Program-made: the position numbers and the translations under genes
Shown here: piece by piece, positions 1 through 9,592 of the stretch
Layout of the letters: each line of letters starts with the position of its first letter
Position numbering within the stretch: position 1 is the stretch's first letter
Origin: Pseudomonas sp. MM211
GTDB taxonomy: Bacteria > Pseudomonadota > Gammaproteobacteria > Pseudomonadales > Pseudomonadaceae
Reading direction: 5' to 3'
Length of the DNA: 64,000 nt
Assembly: GCF_020386635.1 (NCBI RefSeq)
Contig: NZ_CP081942.1
Span: forward strand, 620,001 to 684,000
Notes under the pieces: generated by a model
Database searches by the model: none
Seen by the model: the letters and a program-made list of their open reading frames with translations, nothing else
Told to the model about the DNA's origin: nothing

Positions 1-1724
1 TGGATCAGGCGATCGACGGCGAGTACCAGAACTACAAGGCCAAAGACGGCGCCTACGTGCGCAAGCATTTCTTCGGGCACGACCCAGAGCTGCTCAAACG
101 TGTCGAGAAACTGTCGGACGAGGAAATCTTCAACCTCAACCGCGGTGGCCACGATCCGTACAAGGTCTATGCGGCTTACCACCAGGCGGTCAACCACAAG
201 GGTCAGCCGACCGTCATCCTGGCCAAGACCATCAAGGGTTATGGCACCGGTGCCGGCGAAGCCAAGAACACCGCGCACAACACCAAGAAAGTCGATATCG
301 AGTCGCTGAAGAAATTCCGCGATCGCTTCGATATCCCGCTGAACGACTCGCAGCTGGAAGAACTGCCGTTCTACCGCCCAGCCGAAGACAGCGCGGAAAT
401 GAAATACCTGCGCAAGTGCCGCGAAAAGCTTGGTGGCCACCTGCCGCAGCGTAACCGCGGCAACATCAGCATCCCGACGCCGCCGCTGGAAACCCTCAAG
501 GCCGTTCTGGATGGCTCGGGCGACCGCGAAATCTCCACCACCATGGCCTTCGGTCGCATCCTCGCGTCGCTGGTCAAGGACAAGGAGCTGGGTAGCCGCA
601 TCGTGCCGATCCTCGCTGACGAGGCCCGTACTTTCGGTATGGAAGGCATGTTCCGCCAGCTGGGTATCTACTCGCCTGTCGGCCAGTTGTACGAGCCGGT
701 CGACCGCGATCAGGTGATGTACTACCGCGAAGAGAAGGACGGCCAGATCCTCCAGGAAGGTCTCAACGAGGCCGGTGCGTTCTCCTCCTTCATCGCTGCT
801 GGTACCGCCTACAGCAACTACAACACGCCGATGCTGCCGGTTTACATCTTCTATTCGATGTTCGGCTTCCAGCGTATCGGCGACCTGGCCTGGGCTGCCG
901 GCGACGGCCAGACCCGCGGCTTCCTGCTGGGCGGCACTTCCGGCCGTACCACGCTGAACGGCGAAGGCCTGCAGCACGAGGACGGCCACAGCCACATCCT
1001 CGCCAGCACCATCCCCAACGTGCGCAGCTATGACCCTACCTACGCTTACGAGCTGGCGGTGATCATGCGCGAAGGCACGCACCGGATGATGACCCTGCAG
1101 GAAAACGTTTATTACTACATCACCGTGATGAACGAGAACTACCAGCAGCCGGCCATGCCCGAAGGTGTCGAAGAAGGCATCATCAAAGGCATGTACCTGC
1201 TCGAAGAGGACAAGAAGGAAGCCGCCCACCACGTGCAACTGCTGGGCTGCGGCACCATCCTCAACGAAGTTCGCGAAGCGGCGAAGATCCTGCGCAACGA
1301 CTACAACATCGGCGCCGATGTGTGGAGCGTTACCAGCTTCAACGAACTGCGTCGCAATGGCCTGGCCGTGGAGCGCAGCAACCGCCTGCACCCGGAACAG
1401 GAACCCAAGAAGAGCTATATCGAGCAGTGCCTGAGCGGCCGTCAGGGCCCGGTCATTGCCAGCACCGACTACATGAAGCTGTTCGCCGAACAGGTTCGTC
1501 AGTGGGTTCCGGTCAAGGAATACAAGGTTCTGGGCACCGACGGTTACGGCCGCAGCGACAGCCGCCGCAAACTGCGTGACTTCTTCGAAGTGGATCGCCG
1601 TTGGGTCGTTCTGGCTGCGCTCGAAGCGCTGGCCGATCGTGGTCAGATCGAACGCAAGGCCGTGGCTGAAGCCATCGTCAAGTTCGGTATCGACCCCGAA
1701 AAACGCAACCCACTGGACTGCTGA
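1..1724 (+). CDS. aceE: Pyruvate dehydrogenase E1 component (5'-truncated by the window edge)
   Basis: Homodimeric-type E1 of the pyruvate dehydrogenase complex, which decarboxylates pyruvate on thiamine diphosphate and reductively acetylates the lipoyl groups of AceF. The frame is open from base 3, so the gene enters from the left; 573 C-terminal residues are present of about 880 usual for the family. The thiamine-binding GDG...N segment therefore lies outside the window. What is visible is the middle and C-terminal transketolase-like part, for example LADEARTFGMEGMF and LNGEGLQHEDGHSH. aceF starts 11 bases after the stop with GGAG in between, so the two are surely co-transcribed. Identification is secure; only the left boundary is artificial. 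Confidence 0.97.
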   Translation, partial: DQAIDGEYQNYKAKDGAYVRKHFFGHDPELLKRVEKLSDEEIFNLNRGGHDPYKVYAAYHQAVNHKGQPTVILAKTIKGYGTGAGEAKNTAHNTKKVDIESLKKFRDRFDIPLNDSQLEELPFYRPAEDSAEMKYLRKCREKLGGHLPQRNRGNISIPTPPLETLKAVLDGSGDREISTTMAFGRILASLVKDKELGSRIVPILADEARTFGMEGMFRQLGIYSPVGQLYEPVDRDQVMYYREEKDGQILQEGLNEAGAFSSFIAAGTAYSNYNTPMLPVYIFYSMFGFQRIGDLAWAAGDGQTRGFLLGGTSGRTTLNGEGLQHEDGHSHILASTIPNVRSYDPTYAYELAVIMREGTHRMMTLQENVYYYITVMNENYQQPAMPEGVEEGIIKGMYLLEEDKKEAAHHVQLLGCGTILNEVREAAKILRNDYNIGADVWSVTSFNELRRNGLAVERSNRLHPEQEPKKSYIEQCLSGRQGPVIASTDYMKLFAEQVRQWVPVKEYKVLGTDGYGRSDSRRKLRDFFEVDRRWVVLAALEALADRGQIERKAVAEAIVKFGIDPEKRNPLDC

Positions 1725-1735
1725 GGAGACGCATT

Positions 1736-3718
1736 GTGAGTGAATTGATTCGCGTACCCGACATCGGCGGTGGTGAGGGTGAAGTTATCGAGTTGTTCGT
1801 CAAGGTTGGCGACCGCATCGAGGCCGACCAAAGCCTGCTGACCCTCGAGTCGGACAAGGCCAGCATGGAGATCCCGGCCCCCAAGGCCGGCGTCGTCAAG
1901 AGCCTGAAAGTGAAGCTGGGCGATAACCTGAAAGAAGGCGACGAGCTGCTCGAACTGGACGTGGAAGGCGATGCCGAAGCCGCCCCGGCCGAGCAAGAGC
2001 CGGCACCTGCCCAGGCAGAACCTGCCGCAGCAGCGCAACCAGCCGCCGAGCCGCAGGCTGAGCCTGCTGGCAATGCCGAGCCTCAGGAAGTCAAAGTGCC
2101 GGACATCGGTTCCAGCGCCAAGGCCAGCATCATCGAAGTAGCGGTCAAACCGGGCGATACCATCGAAGTCGACCAGTCGCTGATCACCCTCGAATCCGAC
2201 AAGGCGAGCATGGAAATTCCATCGCCCGCTGCAGGCGTGGTGGAGAGCGTATCGGTCAAGGTCGGTGACGAAGTGGGTACCGGCGATCTGATCCTGGTGC
2301 TCAAAGGCGCCGCGGGCGCACAGCCGAAGCAGGCTGCCAGCGCTCCGGCCGCCGCACCGAGTGCTGCTGCCCCTGCCGAAGCCGCCGCTCCTGCGGCCGC
2401 CGAAGAACCGGCTGGTGAAAGCAGTGAAGAAGTGCGTATTCCGGATATTGGCGAAGACGCTGCTGGCGTGATCGAAGTACTGGTCAAGGTTGGCGACAGC
2501 GTCGAAACCGAACAGTCGCTGATCGTGCTGGAATCGGCCAAGGCCAGCATGGAGATCCCTGCCCCCAAGGCTGGCGTCATCGAAAGCATTTCCATCAAGG
2601 TCGGCGATCAGGCCAAGACCGGTGATCTGATCCTGGTTCTGAAAGTCCAAGGCAAGGCCGCCGCCAAACCTGCAGCCGCCGCTCAGGCGCCAGCTGCTGC
2701 CCCAGAACAGGCCAAAGCGGCCAACGTTCAGGGCTCGGCACCTGCCAAGGCCGCACCGCAGGCCGCTCCGGCAGCCACGCCAAGCCGTGATGGCAGCAAA
2801 GTGCACGCTGGCCCGGCCGTACGCCAGCTGGCCCGCGAGTTCGGCGTCGAGCTGAGCGCCGTGCCAGGTACTGGCCCGAAAGGTCGCATCCTCAAGGAAG
2901 ACGTGCAGGTTTACGTCAAGGCCGAGCTGCAGAAAGCCAAATCGGCTCCTGCCGCAGCGGCTGCCGGTGCAACCGGTGGTGCCGGCATTCCGCCGATTCC
3001 GACCGTCGATTTCAGCAAGTTCGGTGAAATCGAAGAAGTGCCGATGACACGCCTGATGCAGGTCGGCGCCGCCAACCTGCACCGCAGCTGGCTCAACGTG
3101 CCACACGTGACTCAGTTCGATTCGGCTGACATCACCGAGCTGGAAGCCTTCCGCGTCGCCCAGAAGGCCGTCGCCGAGAAAGCCGGCGTGAAGCTGACCG
3201 TTCTGCCGCTGCTGCTCAAGGCATGCGCCTACCTGCTCAAGGAACTGCCGGACTTCAACAGTTCGCTGGCGCCAAGTGGTAAAGCGATCATCCGCAAGAA
3301 GTACGTGAACGTTGGCTTCGCCGTCGATACCCCGGATGGCCTGCTGGTGCCGGTAATCAAGAACGTCGATCAGAAGAGCCTGCTGCAGCTGGCTGCTGAA
3401 GCCGCTGCACTGGCAGAGAAAGCGCGCAACAAGAAGCTTTCGGCTGACGACATGCAAGGCGCCTGCTTCACCATCTCCAGCCTCGGGCACATTGGCGGCA
3501 CCGGCTTCACACCGATCGTCAACGCGCCGGAAGTGGCGATCCTCGGTGTCAGCAAGGCAACCATCCAGCCGGTCTGGGATGGCAAGGCCTTCCAGCCCAA
3601 GCTGATGCTGCCGCTGTCGCTGTCCTACGATCACCGTGTGATCAACGGCGCAGCTGCTGCACGCTTCACCAAGCGCCTGGGCGATGTGCTGAACGACATC
3701 CGCACTATGCTGCTGTAA
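1736..3718 (+). CDS. aceF: Dihydrolipoamide acetyltransferase, E2 of pyruvate dehydrogenase, with three lipoyl domains
   Basis: Core subunit of the pyruvate dehydrogenase complex, passing the acetyl group from AceE to coenzyme A. It is 660 aa with a GTG start preceded by GGAG. Three N-terminal lipoyl domains carry candidate lipoyl lysines K41, K156 and K269, separated by Ala/Pro-rich swinging linkers. Next come an E3-binding domain (about 357-395, AVRQLAREFGVEL) and the CoA-dependent acyltransferase domain (about 430-660) with the catalytic DHRVINGA motif, His633. Domains 1 and 2 read ESDKASME, but domain 3 reads ESAKASME, so the conserved Asp before the lipoyl lysine is Ala (residue 268). 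From memory P. aeruginosa AceF has two lipoyl domains, so three is a lineage marker here. A strong terminator follows. Confidence 0.97.
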   Translation: MSELIRVPDIGGGEGEVIELFVKVGDRIEADQSLLTLESDKASMEIPAPKAGVVKSLKVKLGDNLKEGDELLELDVEGDAEAAPAEQEPAPAQAEPAAAAQPAAEPQAEPAGNAEPQEVKVPDIGSSAKASIIEVAVKPGDTIEVDQSLITLESDKASMEIPSPAAGVVESVSVKVGDEVGTGDLILVLKGAAGAQPKQAASAPAAAPSAAAPAEAAAPAAAEEPAGESSEEVRIPDIGEDAAGVIEVLVKVGDSVETEQSLIVLESAKASMEIPAPKAGVIESISIKVGDQAKTGDLILVLKVQGKAAAKPAAAAQAPAAAPEQAKAANVQGSAPAKAAPQAAPAATPSRDGSKVHAGPAVRQLAREFGVELSAVPGTGPKGRILKEDVQVYVKAELQKAKSAPAAAAAGATGGAGIPPIPTVDFSKFGEIEEVPMTRLMQVGAANLHRSWLNVPHVTQFDSADITELEAFRVAQKAVAEKAGVKLTVLPLLLKACAYLLKELPDFNSSLAPSGKAIIRKKYVNVGFAVDTPDGLLVPVIKNVDQKSLLQLAAEAAALAEKARNKKLSADDMQGACFTISSLGHIGGTGFTPIVNAPEVAILGVSKATIQPVWDGKAFQPKLMLPLSLSYDHRVINGAAAARFTKRLGDVLNDIRTMLL

Positions 3719-3754
3719 GCGACACGTTTTCGAGCGCCACGCTCGTAACCTCGA

Positions 3755-3782
3755 CCCCGCCCAATCAGGCGGGGTTTTTTTT
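3755..3782 (+). terminator. Rho-independent terminator of aceEF
   Basis: CCCCGCC (3755-3761) pairs with GGCGGGG (3768-3774) around a 6-base loop and is followed by eight T residues. It lies 37 bases after the aceF stop. Confidence 0.93.
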
Positions 3783-4050
3783 GCCTGCATTTACAGTAGC
3801 GAGCACAAGCGAACGCCTGGAAAAGGCGTCAAACAGGCATCAAAATTTAATAATTATTTGTTAAAAATCAGACAGTTAAAATAAAGACGTCACAATGCCA
3901 TTAGATTTCTTGTCAGCCGCCACACCATGGTGCAACCTAGGCGCCATTACCGCTTCACGGCGGTCAGGGAGATACGGCGGCACCCCTTGTTAGCGCTATA
4001 GTGAAAATGCCCGGCGTTTGCCTACGCCAGCAGATGGATACAGCCATTCG

Positions 4051-6744
4051 ATGAAAAGCCATCCCGATGCCGCGAGCCGTTTAGCGGCCGAGGTCGTGAC
4101 GCAACTGCCCGTGCCTTCTCGGCTCGGCATGCTGCGTTTCGAGCGGATGAACGAAGCGAACTGGCTGCTGCTGTTCATCGATGCATCTTGCGAAAAGCAG
4201 CTCGGTATCGCCGCCAGTGACCTCTGCACCCTGGTGGAAACTCCCTACGCCAGCCTGATGGAACCGGAAGCACGCTACCGGCTGCACGATGCCATTCAGC
4301 AGCAATTGTCTGAAAGCACACACTACCTGGTGCACTACACACTGCACACGCCGCACGGATCGTTGAGGCTGATGGAGCTCGGCGAACCATTCAAGCAACG
4401 GGGACGACACCTGTTGCGCGGCTATTTGATGGTCACCGACGACACTTTCGCAGACAACCACAGCCTCCCCACACCAGCACCACCAGAGCATACCGAGGTG
4501 CTGGACTCGCTAGAGCAATTTCAGCAAAGCCAGGCTGAACTGCAGCAGCATCAATTGCGCGCTCTCGCGCAGCAGCAACTCATCGTGCGCCTGGCCAGTC
4601 AGCGCTATCAGAGCAGCGATCCAACGCGTGAAGCCGCCGAACTGATCACCCGCAGCGCCTGCGAGATATACGGCGTTGCCAGAGCGGGTATCTGGCATAT
4701 CAATGGCGACACGCTCGATCCCGTGGCGTTATACCTGCTCGATCAGGAGCATTACGAAGTCCCCTTGCCGATCGACGGTCGTCGCTACCCGAAATACCTT
4801 CGTGCATTGAAAGAAAGTCGCTCGCTGAACGCCCATGACGCCGAGAGCGATCCGCGTACCAGTGAGCTGCGTGACGACTATCTACGCCCCGAAGCGATCA
4901 CCGCGATACTTGATGCCAGCATCCGGGTCGGCGGTGAGCTGGTTGCCGTGCTGTGCCTGGAACACACCGGTGGGCCGCGGATCTGGCTGGCGGAAGAAGT
5001 CACCTTCGCCGGAGAGTTGGCCGATCAATACGCCAACGTGCTGAGCAATCAGGAACGTCGTAACGCCACCAGCGCTCTGTATCTGTTCCAGCGCGCCGTC
5101 GAGCAGAGCGCCAGCGCCTTCATCCTGCTCAATCGCGATGGCATGGTGGAGTATGTAAACCCGAGTTTCACGGCGATTACCCAGTACAGCGCCGACGAAG
5201 TGCAGGGCCGTCAGCTGTCGGAGCTACCCGCCCTGGAGAACCTAAGCGAACTGCTATTCGACAGCACCTCCGGGCTGGCCGAACAGAACAGCTGGCAGGG
5301 CGAATTCAAGAGTCGGCGTAAGAACCTGGAACCGTACTGGAGCCAGTTCTCGATATCCAAGGTACATGCCGACGACGGCACGCTGACTCACTACATTGGC
5401 ATTTACGAAGACATTACCGAAACCAAGCAGTCTCAGCAGCGCATCGAACGCTTGGCTTACAGCGACAACCTGACCGGCCTGGGCAATCGCTATGCGTTTA
5501 TTCGAGCCTTGGAAAAACGCTTCACCACCACCAGCAGCTCACCGATTAGCCTGCTACTGGTCGATATCGACAACTTCAAGCGAATCAATGACACCCTTGG
5601 CCACCAGACTGGTGACAAGTTGTTGGTGAGCCTGGCCAAACGCTTGCGCAACAGCTTCGGCGGCGAAGGTACTTTGGCGCGCTTCGCCAGCAACGAATTC
5701 GCCATCCTGCTCGACAACTGCCACAGTGAGCGCGGCCAGCTCATCGCCCAACAGGTACTGGCGACGCTGGACAAGCCGTTGTTCGTCGATAACCAGTTGA
5801 TCAACGTCACCGGCTCCGTTGGCCTGGCCTGCTCGCCCGAACACGGTGAAGATCCGCAGACACTGATGAAGCATGCCGGCCTCGCGCTGCACAAGGCCAA
5901 AGCCAACGGCAAGAATCAGTTGCAGGTATTCACCGATGTCCTGAATGCCGAGGCCAACTACAAATTATTCGTGGAAAACAACCTGCGCCGCGCCCTGACG
6001 CAGAATGAGCTCGAGGTCTACTACCAGCCCAAGCTGTGCCTGAAGACCGGGCAACTGCTCGGGATGGAAGCGCTGCTGCGCTGGCAGCACCCGGAAAAGG
6101 GCATGATCCGCCCGGATCAGTTCATCAGTGTCGCCGAGGAAACCGGGCTGATCGTGCCCATCGGCAAATGGGTGGTGCGTCAGGCCTGCCGCATGAGCAA
6201 GCAGCTCACCGCCGTCGGCTTGGGTAATCTGCAGGTGGCGATCAACCTGTCGCCCAAGCAGTTCAGCGATCCGGATCTGGTCGGCTCGATTGCCGCCATC
6301 CTGGAGGAAGAGCAGTTGCCACCGGAGATGCTCGAGCTGGAGCTCACCGAAGGCCTCCTGCTGGAAGCTACCGAAAGTACCCGCAGCCAGCTCAGCCGCC
6401 TCAAGCAATTGGGCCTGACGTTGGCCATGGATGACTTCGGCACGGGTTACTCGTCACTCAGCTACCTGAAAAAATTCCCGATCGACGTGATCAAAATCGA
6501 TCGCAGCTTCATCAAGGACATCCCGGAGAATCAGGACGACATGGAAATCACCTCGGCGGTGATCGCCATGGCGCACAACCTCAAGCTCAAGGTGGTCGCC
6601 GAAGGTATCGAAACCGCAGCCCAGCTGGGTTTCCTGCGCCGTCAGCATTGCGATATCGGCCAGGGCTACCTGTTCGACCGCCCTATACCCGGCCGAGATC
6701 TGGTAGAAAGCCTGAAGCGCTACCCGCGGCGCCCCACACGCTGA
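4051..6744 (+). CDS. dipA: c-di-GMP phosphodiesterase with GAF, PAS, degenerate GGDEF and EAL domains (DipA-like)
   Basis: Hydrolyses the second messenger c-di-GMP; in P. aeruginosa DipA promotes biofilm dispersion. The order aceE-aceF-dipA-msrA is that of PA5015-PA5018, which supports orthology. An ATG at 4051 (897 aa) is preferred to an in-frame TTG at 4018 that has no ribosome site. Rough order: a divergent sensory N-terminus, a GAF-like domain (about 190-340), a PAS domain (about 350-460, ending GIYEDITETK), GGDEF (about 475-630) and EAL (about 650-885). The GGDEF signature is degenerate (FASNEF), so cyclase activity is unlikely. The EAL domain keeps EALLRW and DDFGTGYSSLSYL, so phosphodiesterase activity is expected. 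The 270 bases upstream include an AT-rich block (3840-3900) that probably holds the promoter. Confidence 0.9.
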   Translation: MKSHPDAASRLAAEVVTQLPVPSRLGMLRFERMNEANWLLLFIDASCEKQLGIAASDLCTLVETPYASLMEPEARYRLHDAIQQQLSESTHYLVHYTLHTPHGSLRLMELGEPFKQRGRHLLRGYLMVTDDTFADNHSLPTPAPPEHTEVLDSLEQFQQSQAELQQHQLRALAQQQLIVRLASQRYQSSDPTREAAELITRSACEIYGVARAGIWHINGDTLDPVALYLLDQEHYEVPLPIDGRRYPKYLRALKESRSLNAHDAESDPRTSELRDDYLRPEAITAILDASIRVGGELVAVLCLEHTGGPRIWLAEEVTFAGELADQYANVLSNQERRNATSALYLFQRAVEQSASAFILLNRDGMVEYVNPSFTAITQYSADEVQGRQLSELPALENLSELLFDSTSGLAEQNSWQGEFKSRRKNLEPYWSQFSISKVHADDGTLTHYIGIYEDITETKQSQQRIERLAYSDNLTGLGNRYAFIRALEKRFTTTSSSPISLLLVDIDNFKRINDTLGHQTGDKLLVSLAKRLRNSFGGEGTLARFASNEFAILLDNCHSERGQLIAQQVLATLDKPLFVDNQLINVTGSVGLACSPEHGEDPQTLMKHAGLALHKAKANGKNQLQVFTDVLNAEANYKLFVENNLRRALTQNELEVYYQPKLCLKTGQLLGMEALLRWQHPEKGMIRPDQFISVAEETGLIVPIGKWVVRQACRMSKQLTAVGLGNLQVAINLSPKQFSDPDLVGSIAAILEEEQLPPEMLELELTEGLLLEATESTRSQLSRLKQLGLTLAMDDFGTGYSSLSYLKKFPIDVIKIDRSFIKDIPENQDDMEITSAVIAMAHNLKLKVVAEGIETAAQLGFLRRQHCDIGQGYLFDRPIPGRDLVESLKRYPRRPTR

Positions 6745-6814
6745 ACGGTCGCTAACAGCCAACGGCCGCTGCGGTCTACCCCAAACAACAGCAACGACTC
6801 GGAGAACATGATTC

Positions 6815-7462
6815 ATGGTCTTACGCTCGCAAATTCTCGCCCACAAACTCGAGCTGCCCAGCGCCGAACAGGCCTTGCCTGGCCGCGAGACACCGATTTC
6901 AGTGCCCGAAGCCCATTACGTCAATGGCAACCCGCTGCAGGGCCCATTCCCTGCTGGCCTGCAAACCGCGGTGTTCGGCCTGGGATGCTTCTGGGGTGCC
7001 GAGCGCCGCTTCTGGCAGCAGCCTGGCGTGTGGAGCACGGCTGTGGGCTATGCCGGCGGTCATACGCCCAATCCGACGTATGAAGAGACCTGCTCGGGCC
7101 TGACGGGCCATGCCGAAGTGGTGCTGGTGGTGTTCGACCCGCAGCAGACCAGCTATGAAGCGCTGCTCAAAGTATTCTGGGAAGTCCACAACCCAACCCA
7201 GGGCATGCGACAGGGCAACGACATCGGCAGCCAGTACCGCTCGGCCATCTACTGCACCGACGAGCAACAGCTTGAGGCTGCCCGCCATAGCCAGGCACAG
7301 TTCCAGAGCGAGTTGGAGAAATCCGGACTTGGCGAGATCACCACGGAGATCGCTGAAGCACCGACCTTCTACTACGCCGAGGCTTACCACCAGCAGTACC
7401 TGGCGAAGAACCCGGAAGGCTATTGCGGCCTGAAAGGAACCGGTGTGTGCCTACCCGCCTGA
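6815..7462 (+). CDS. msrA: Peptide-methionine (S)-S-oxide reductase
   Basis: Reduces methionine-S-sulfoxide in oxidised proteins, with electrons from thioredoxin. It is 215 aa. The GCFWG motif carries the catalytic Cys58, and the C-terminal tail [14 protein letters not shown] has two candidate recycling cysteines (204 and 212). The roughly 40-residue N-terminal extension before the core is usual for the long MsrA form of pseudomonads and E. coli. An ATG seven bases upstream in another frame belongs to an unrelated short frame. The position after dipA matches PAO1. Confidence 0.95.
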   Translation: MVLRSQILAHKLELPSAEQALPGRETPISVPEAHYVNGNPLQGPFPAGLQTAVFGLGCFWGAERRFWQQPGVWSTAVGYAGGHTPNPTYEETCSGLTGHAEVVLVVFDPQQTSYEALLKVFWEVHNPTQGMRQGNDIGSQYRSAIYCTDEQQLEAARHSQAQFQSELEKSGLGEITTEIAEAPTFYYAEAYHQQYLAKNPEGYCGLKGTGVCLPA

Positions 7463-7550
7463 GGGCTGGAATAGTCCTATCTGACGGGATGCTACAACCC
7501 CAGGACGGCGCTAGACTTAGCCAACAGTCACTTTGCAGATCAAGCACGGA

Positions 7551-8798
7551 ATGCCGGATACCACTCAGTACATTTCGCCCGACCAGCTTTGTGTCGGGCT
7601 TTATGTCCAACTCGATCTGAGCTGGTGGGAACATTCGTTCGCCTTCAGTAATTTCAAGATCAAGGACGAAGGCCAGCTCAAGCAACTGCGCGCGCTAGGC
7701 CTGAAGCGTCTGCGCTATGACCCCGCGCGTAGTGACTGCGGGCCCCTGGCATTGCCGACCAAAGTAGTCGAACAGGCACCACCAGCCCCGCCCGATCCTC
7801 AGGAACAGGCGCGTCAGGTGCGGGTCAAGCAACTCAGCGTGCTGCGCAAACGGCTGTCCGAGGTCGACCGCGCCTTCACCCAGGCCAGCCAGCGGGTCAA
7901 GACACTCAACCAGAGCCTGCGCAACCAGCCCGAGGAATCGGTCAAACAGGCCGGTGCGCTGGTCAACGAGTTAGTCGAGACCATGCTTGGCGAAGATGGC
8001 GTAGCGTTGCACAGCATCACCGGCAAGGCCGCCGAGGACGCCTACGTGCACTCGTTGAACGTCACCGTGCTGTCGGTGATGCTGGGGCGTCAGCTGGGCC
8101 TGGATAGCGAGGCCAGCCATATGCTCGGCATGGGTGCCCTGCTGCATGACATCGGCAAGCTGGAAGTGCCCAGCAAGGTACTGCTCAAACCACCACCCCT
8201 GACCCACGCCGAGCAACAGTTGCTGGAAATGCACACCGTGTTCGGCCGACGTATGGGCGAGAAGCTGATGCTCGACGACGACGTGCTGCGCATCATCCAC
8301 GAGCACCATGAATATTGTGACGGCAGCGGCTATCCACGGCAGTTGCACGAAGCATCGATCGGCCGCCTGAGCCGCATCGTGTGCATCACCAACCACTTCG
8401 ACAACCTGTGCAACCCACTCGACCCGCGCACAGCCCTGAGCCCTCACGAAGCTCTCGCACGCATGTACTCGCCACAGCAGCGAGTGCGTTTCGATGAGGT
8501 CGCGCTAAAGGCGTTTATTCGCTGCATGGGCGTCTACCCGCCGGGCAGCCTGGTTCAGTTGCAAGACGAGCGCTACGCCCTGGTGCTGGGTATGCACCCA
8601 ACGCTGCCAATGAAGCCGACGCTGATCATCTACGATGCTCAGGTGCCCAAGGAAGAAGCGCTGATCGTCAATCTGGAAGCAGACGCCTCAGTGGTCATCG
8701 CAAGCAGCGTGCGCGCCTCGCAGCTGCCCCCCGAAGCCCGCGAGTACCTGAATCCGCGTCAGCAACTGAGCTACTACGTCGATCCACGGCGAAGGTAG
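7551..8798 (+). CDS. HD-GYP domain protein with N-terminal DUF3391, probable c-di-GMP phosphodiesterase
   Basis: HD-GYP proteins degrade c-di-GMP to pGpG or GMP using a di- or tri-metal centre. From the ATG at 7551 the protein has 415 aa. An in-frame TTG at 7533 has no better ribosome site and is not favoured. The N-terminal 120 residues (ISPDQLCVGLYVQL, then LRYDPARSD) match the DUF3391 segment usually found before this HD-GYP class. A short helical, probably coiled stretch (about 80-150) leads into the HD-GYP core with HDIGKLEVP, the metal His HTVFG, HHEYCDGSGYP and NHFDNL. The GYP signature is intact, so activity is plausible. It lies 88 bases after msrA and close to dipA, so two c-di-GMP-removing proteins are neighbours. 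Confidence 0.9.
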   Translation: MPDTTQYISPDQLCVGLYVQLDLSWWEHSFAFSNFKIKDEGQLKQLRALGLKRLRYDPARSDCGPLALPTKVVEQAPPAPPDPQEQARQVRVKQLSVLRKRLSEVDRAFTQASQRVKTLNQSLRNQPEESVKQAGALVNELVETMLGEDGVALHSITGKAAEDAYVHSLNVTVLSVMLGRQLGLDSEASHMLGMGALLHDIGKLEVPSKVLLKPPPLTHAEQQLLEMHTVFGRRMGEKLMLDDDVLRIIHEHHEYCDGSGYPRQLHEASIGRLSRIVCITNHFDNLCNPLDPRTALSPHEALARMYSPQQRVRFDEVALKAFIRCMGVYPPGSLVQLQDERYALVLGMHPTLPMKPTLIIYDAQVPKEEALIVNLEADASVVIASSVRASQLPPEAREYLNPRQQLSYYVDPRRR

Positions 8799-8827
8799 AT
8801 CAGCCCGTCATCCATGGATGCACCCAG

Positions 8828-9559
8828 ATGCCCGAGTATCCCTATCTTCTCATTCATGGCCTGATTGGCAGCCTGCGTGATCTGGCACCGCTATTTCGCT
8901 CACGGAGCATCCAGGCACACATGCCCGACCTGCTCGGTTACGGCGGCCTGCAGCATGTAGATCCCTCCACCATCACGCTACCCGGGCAGGTTGCGCACCT
9001 TGCTCGATGGCTCACGGAGAGAGACATCGAGCGTGTGCACCTGGTAGGGCACTCCGTTGGAGGCGCAATCGCCATGCTGTTCGCAACGGCTCATCCGACA
9101 AGGGTCGCGTCGATTTACAGTGTCGAGGGAAACTTCTCGCTGGCCGATGCCTTCTGGTCAGCCAGCGTGGCTCGGATGACGCCCCATGAGGCTGATACGA
9201 TGCTGGCGCAATTCAGGGAGAACCCGGATGGCTGGCTGGCAAAGTCCGGGATCGCGACCACCGCGAGCCATCGTGCAAGCGCATCGAGCCTCCTGGGCAA
9301 CCAGCCGGCATCGACCATCCAGGCCACCGCACGCTCGGTCGTTGAGGTAACCGGCCATGCTGATTACCTGCAGGCAGTCAGGGAAATATTCGAAGGATCG
9401 ACACCCGTGCACCTGATCGCCGGAGAGCGCTCGAAAGAAGGTTGGAACCTCCCACCGTGGGCGCTGGAAAAGGCCGCCAGCGTTACCTGCCTGCCCGGTG
9501 GGCACCTGATGATGCTGGAAGACCCGGAGCAGTTCGTGAGCGCCCTCACAAGCCTCTGA
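8828..9559 (+). CDS. Alpha/beta-fold hydrolase, substrate unknown
   Basis: A 243-aa single-domain hydrolase. The nucleophile elbow is GHSVGG (Ser76), the probable catalytic His is in GGHLMML (His226), and the acid is likely in the segment around LIAGERS. The N-terminal HGLIGSLRDL forms the oxyanion-hole region. There is no signal peptide, so it is cytoplasmic. It starts 29 bases after the HD-GYP gene and could be co-transcribed, but nothing links their functions. Esterase, lipase-like or haloperoxidase-like roles are all possible. Confidence 0.8.
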   Translation: MPEYPYLLIHGLIGSLRDLAPLFRSRSIQAHMPDLLGYGGLQHVDPSTITLPGQVAHLARWLTERDIERVHLVGHSVGGAIAMLFATAHPTRVASIYSVEGNFSLADAFWSASVARMTPHEADTMLAQFRENPDGWLAKSGIATTASHRASASSLLGNQPASTIQATARSVVEVTGHADYLQAVREIFEGSTPVHLIAGERSKEGWNLPPWALEKAASVTCLPGGHLMMLEDPEQFVSALTSL

Positions 9560-9592
9560 AACCAGGCCTTCGACCGATACAGATAAGAGCCG

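Noticed and set aside
1643..3790. A 715-codon open frame antisense to aceF
   Set aside because: It mirrors the Ala/Pro/Val-rich AceF codons in a GC-rich genome, has no ribosome site and resembles no protein; aceF is certain.
4018..4050. TTG 4018 as start of dipA
   Set aside because: No ribosome site, and the family N-terminus MKSHPDAA begins at 4051.
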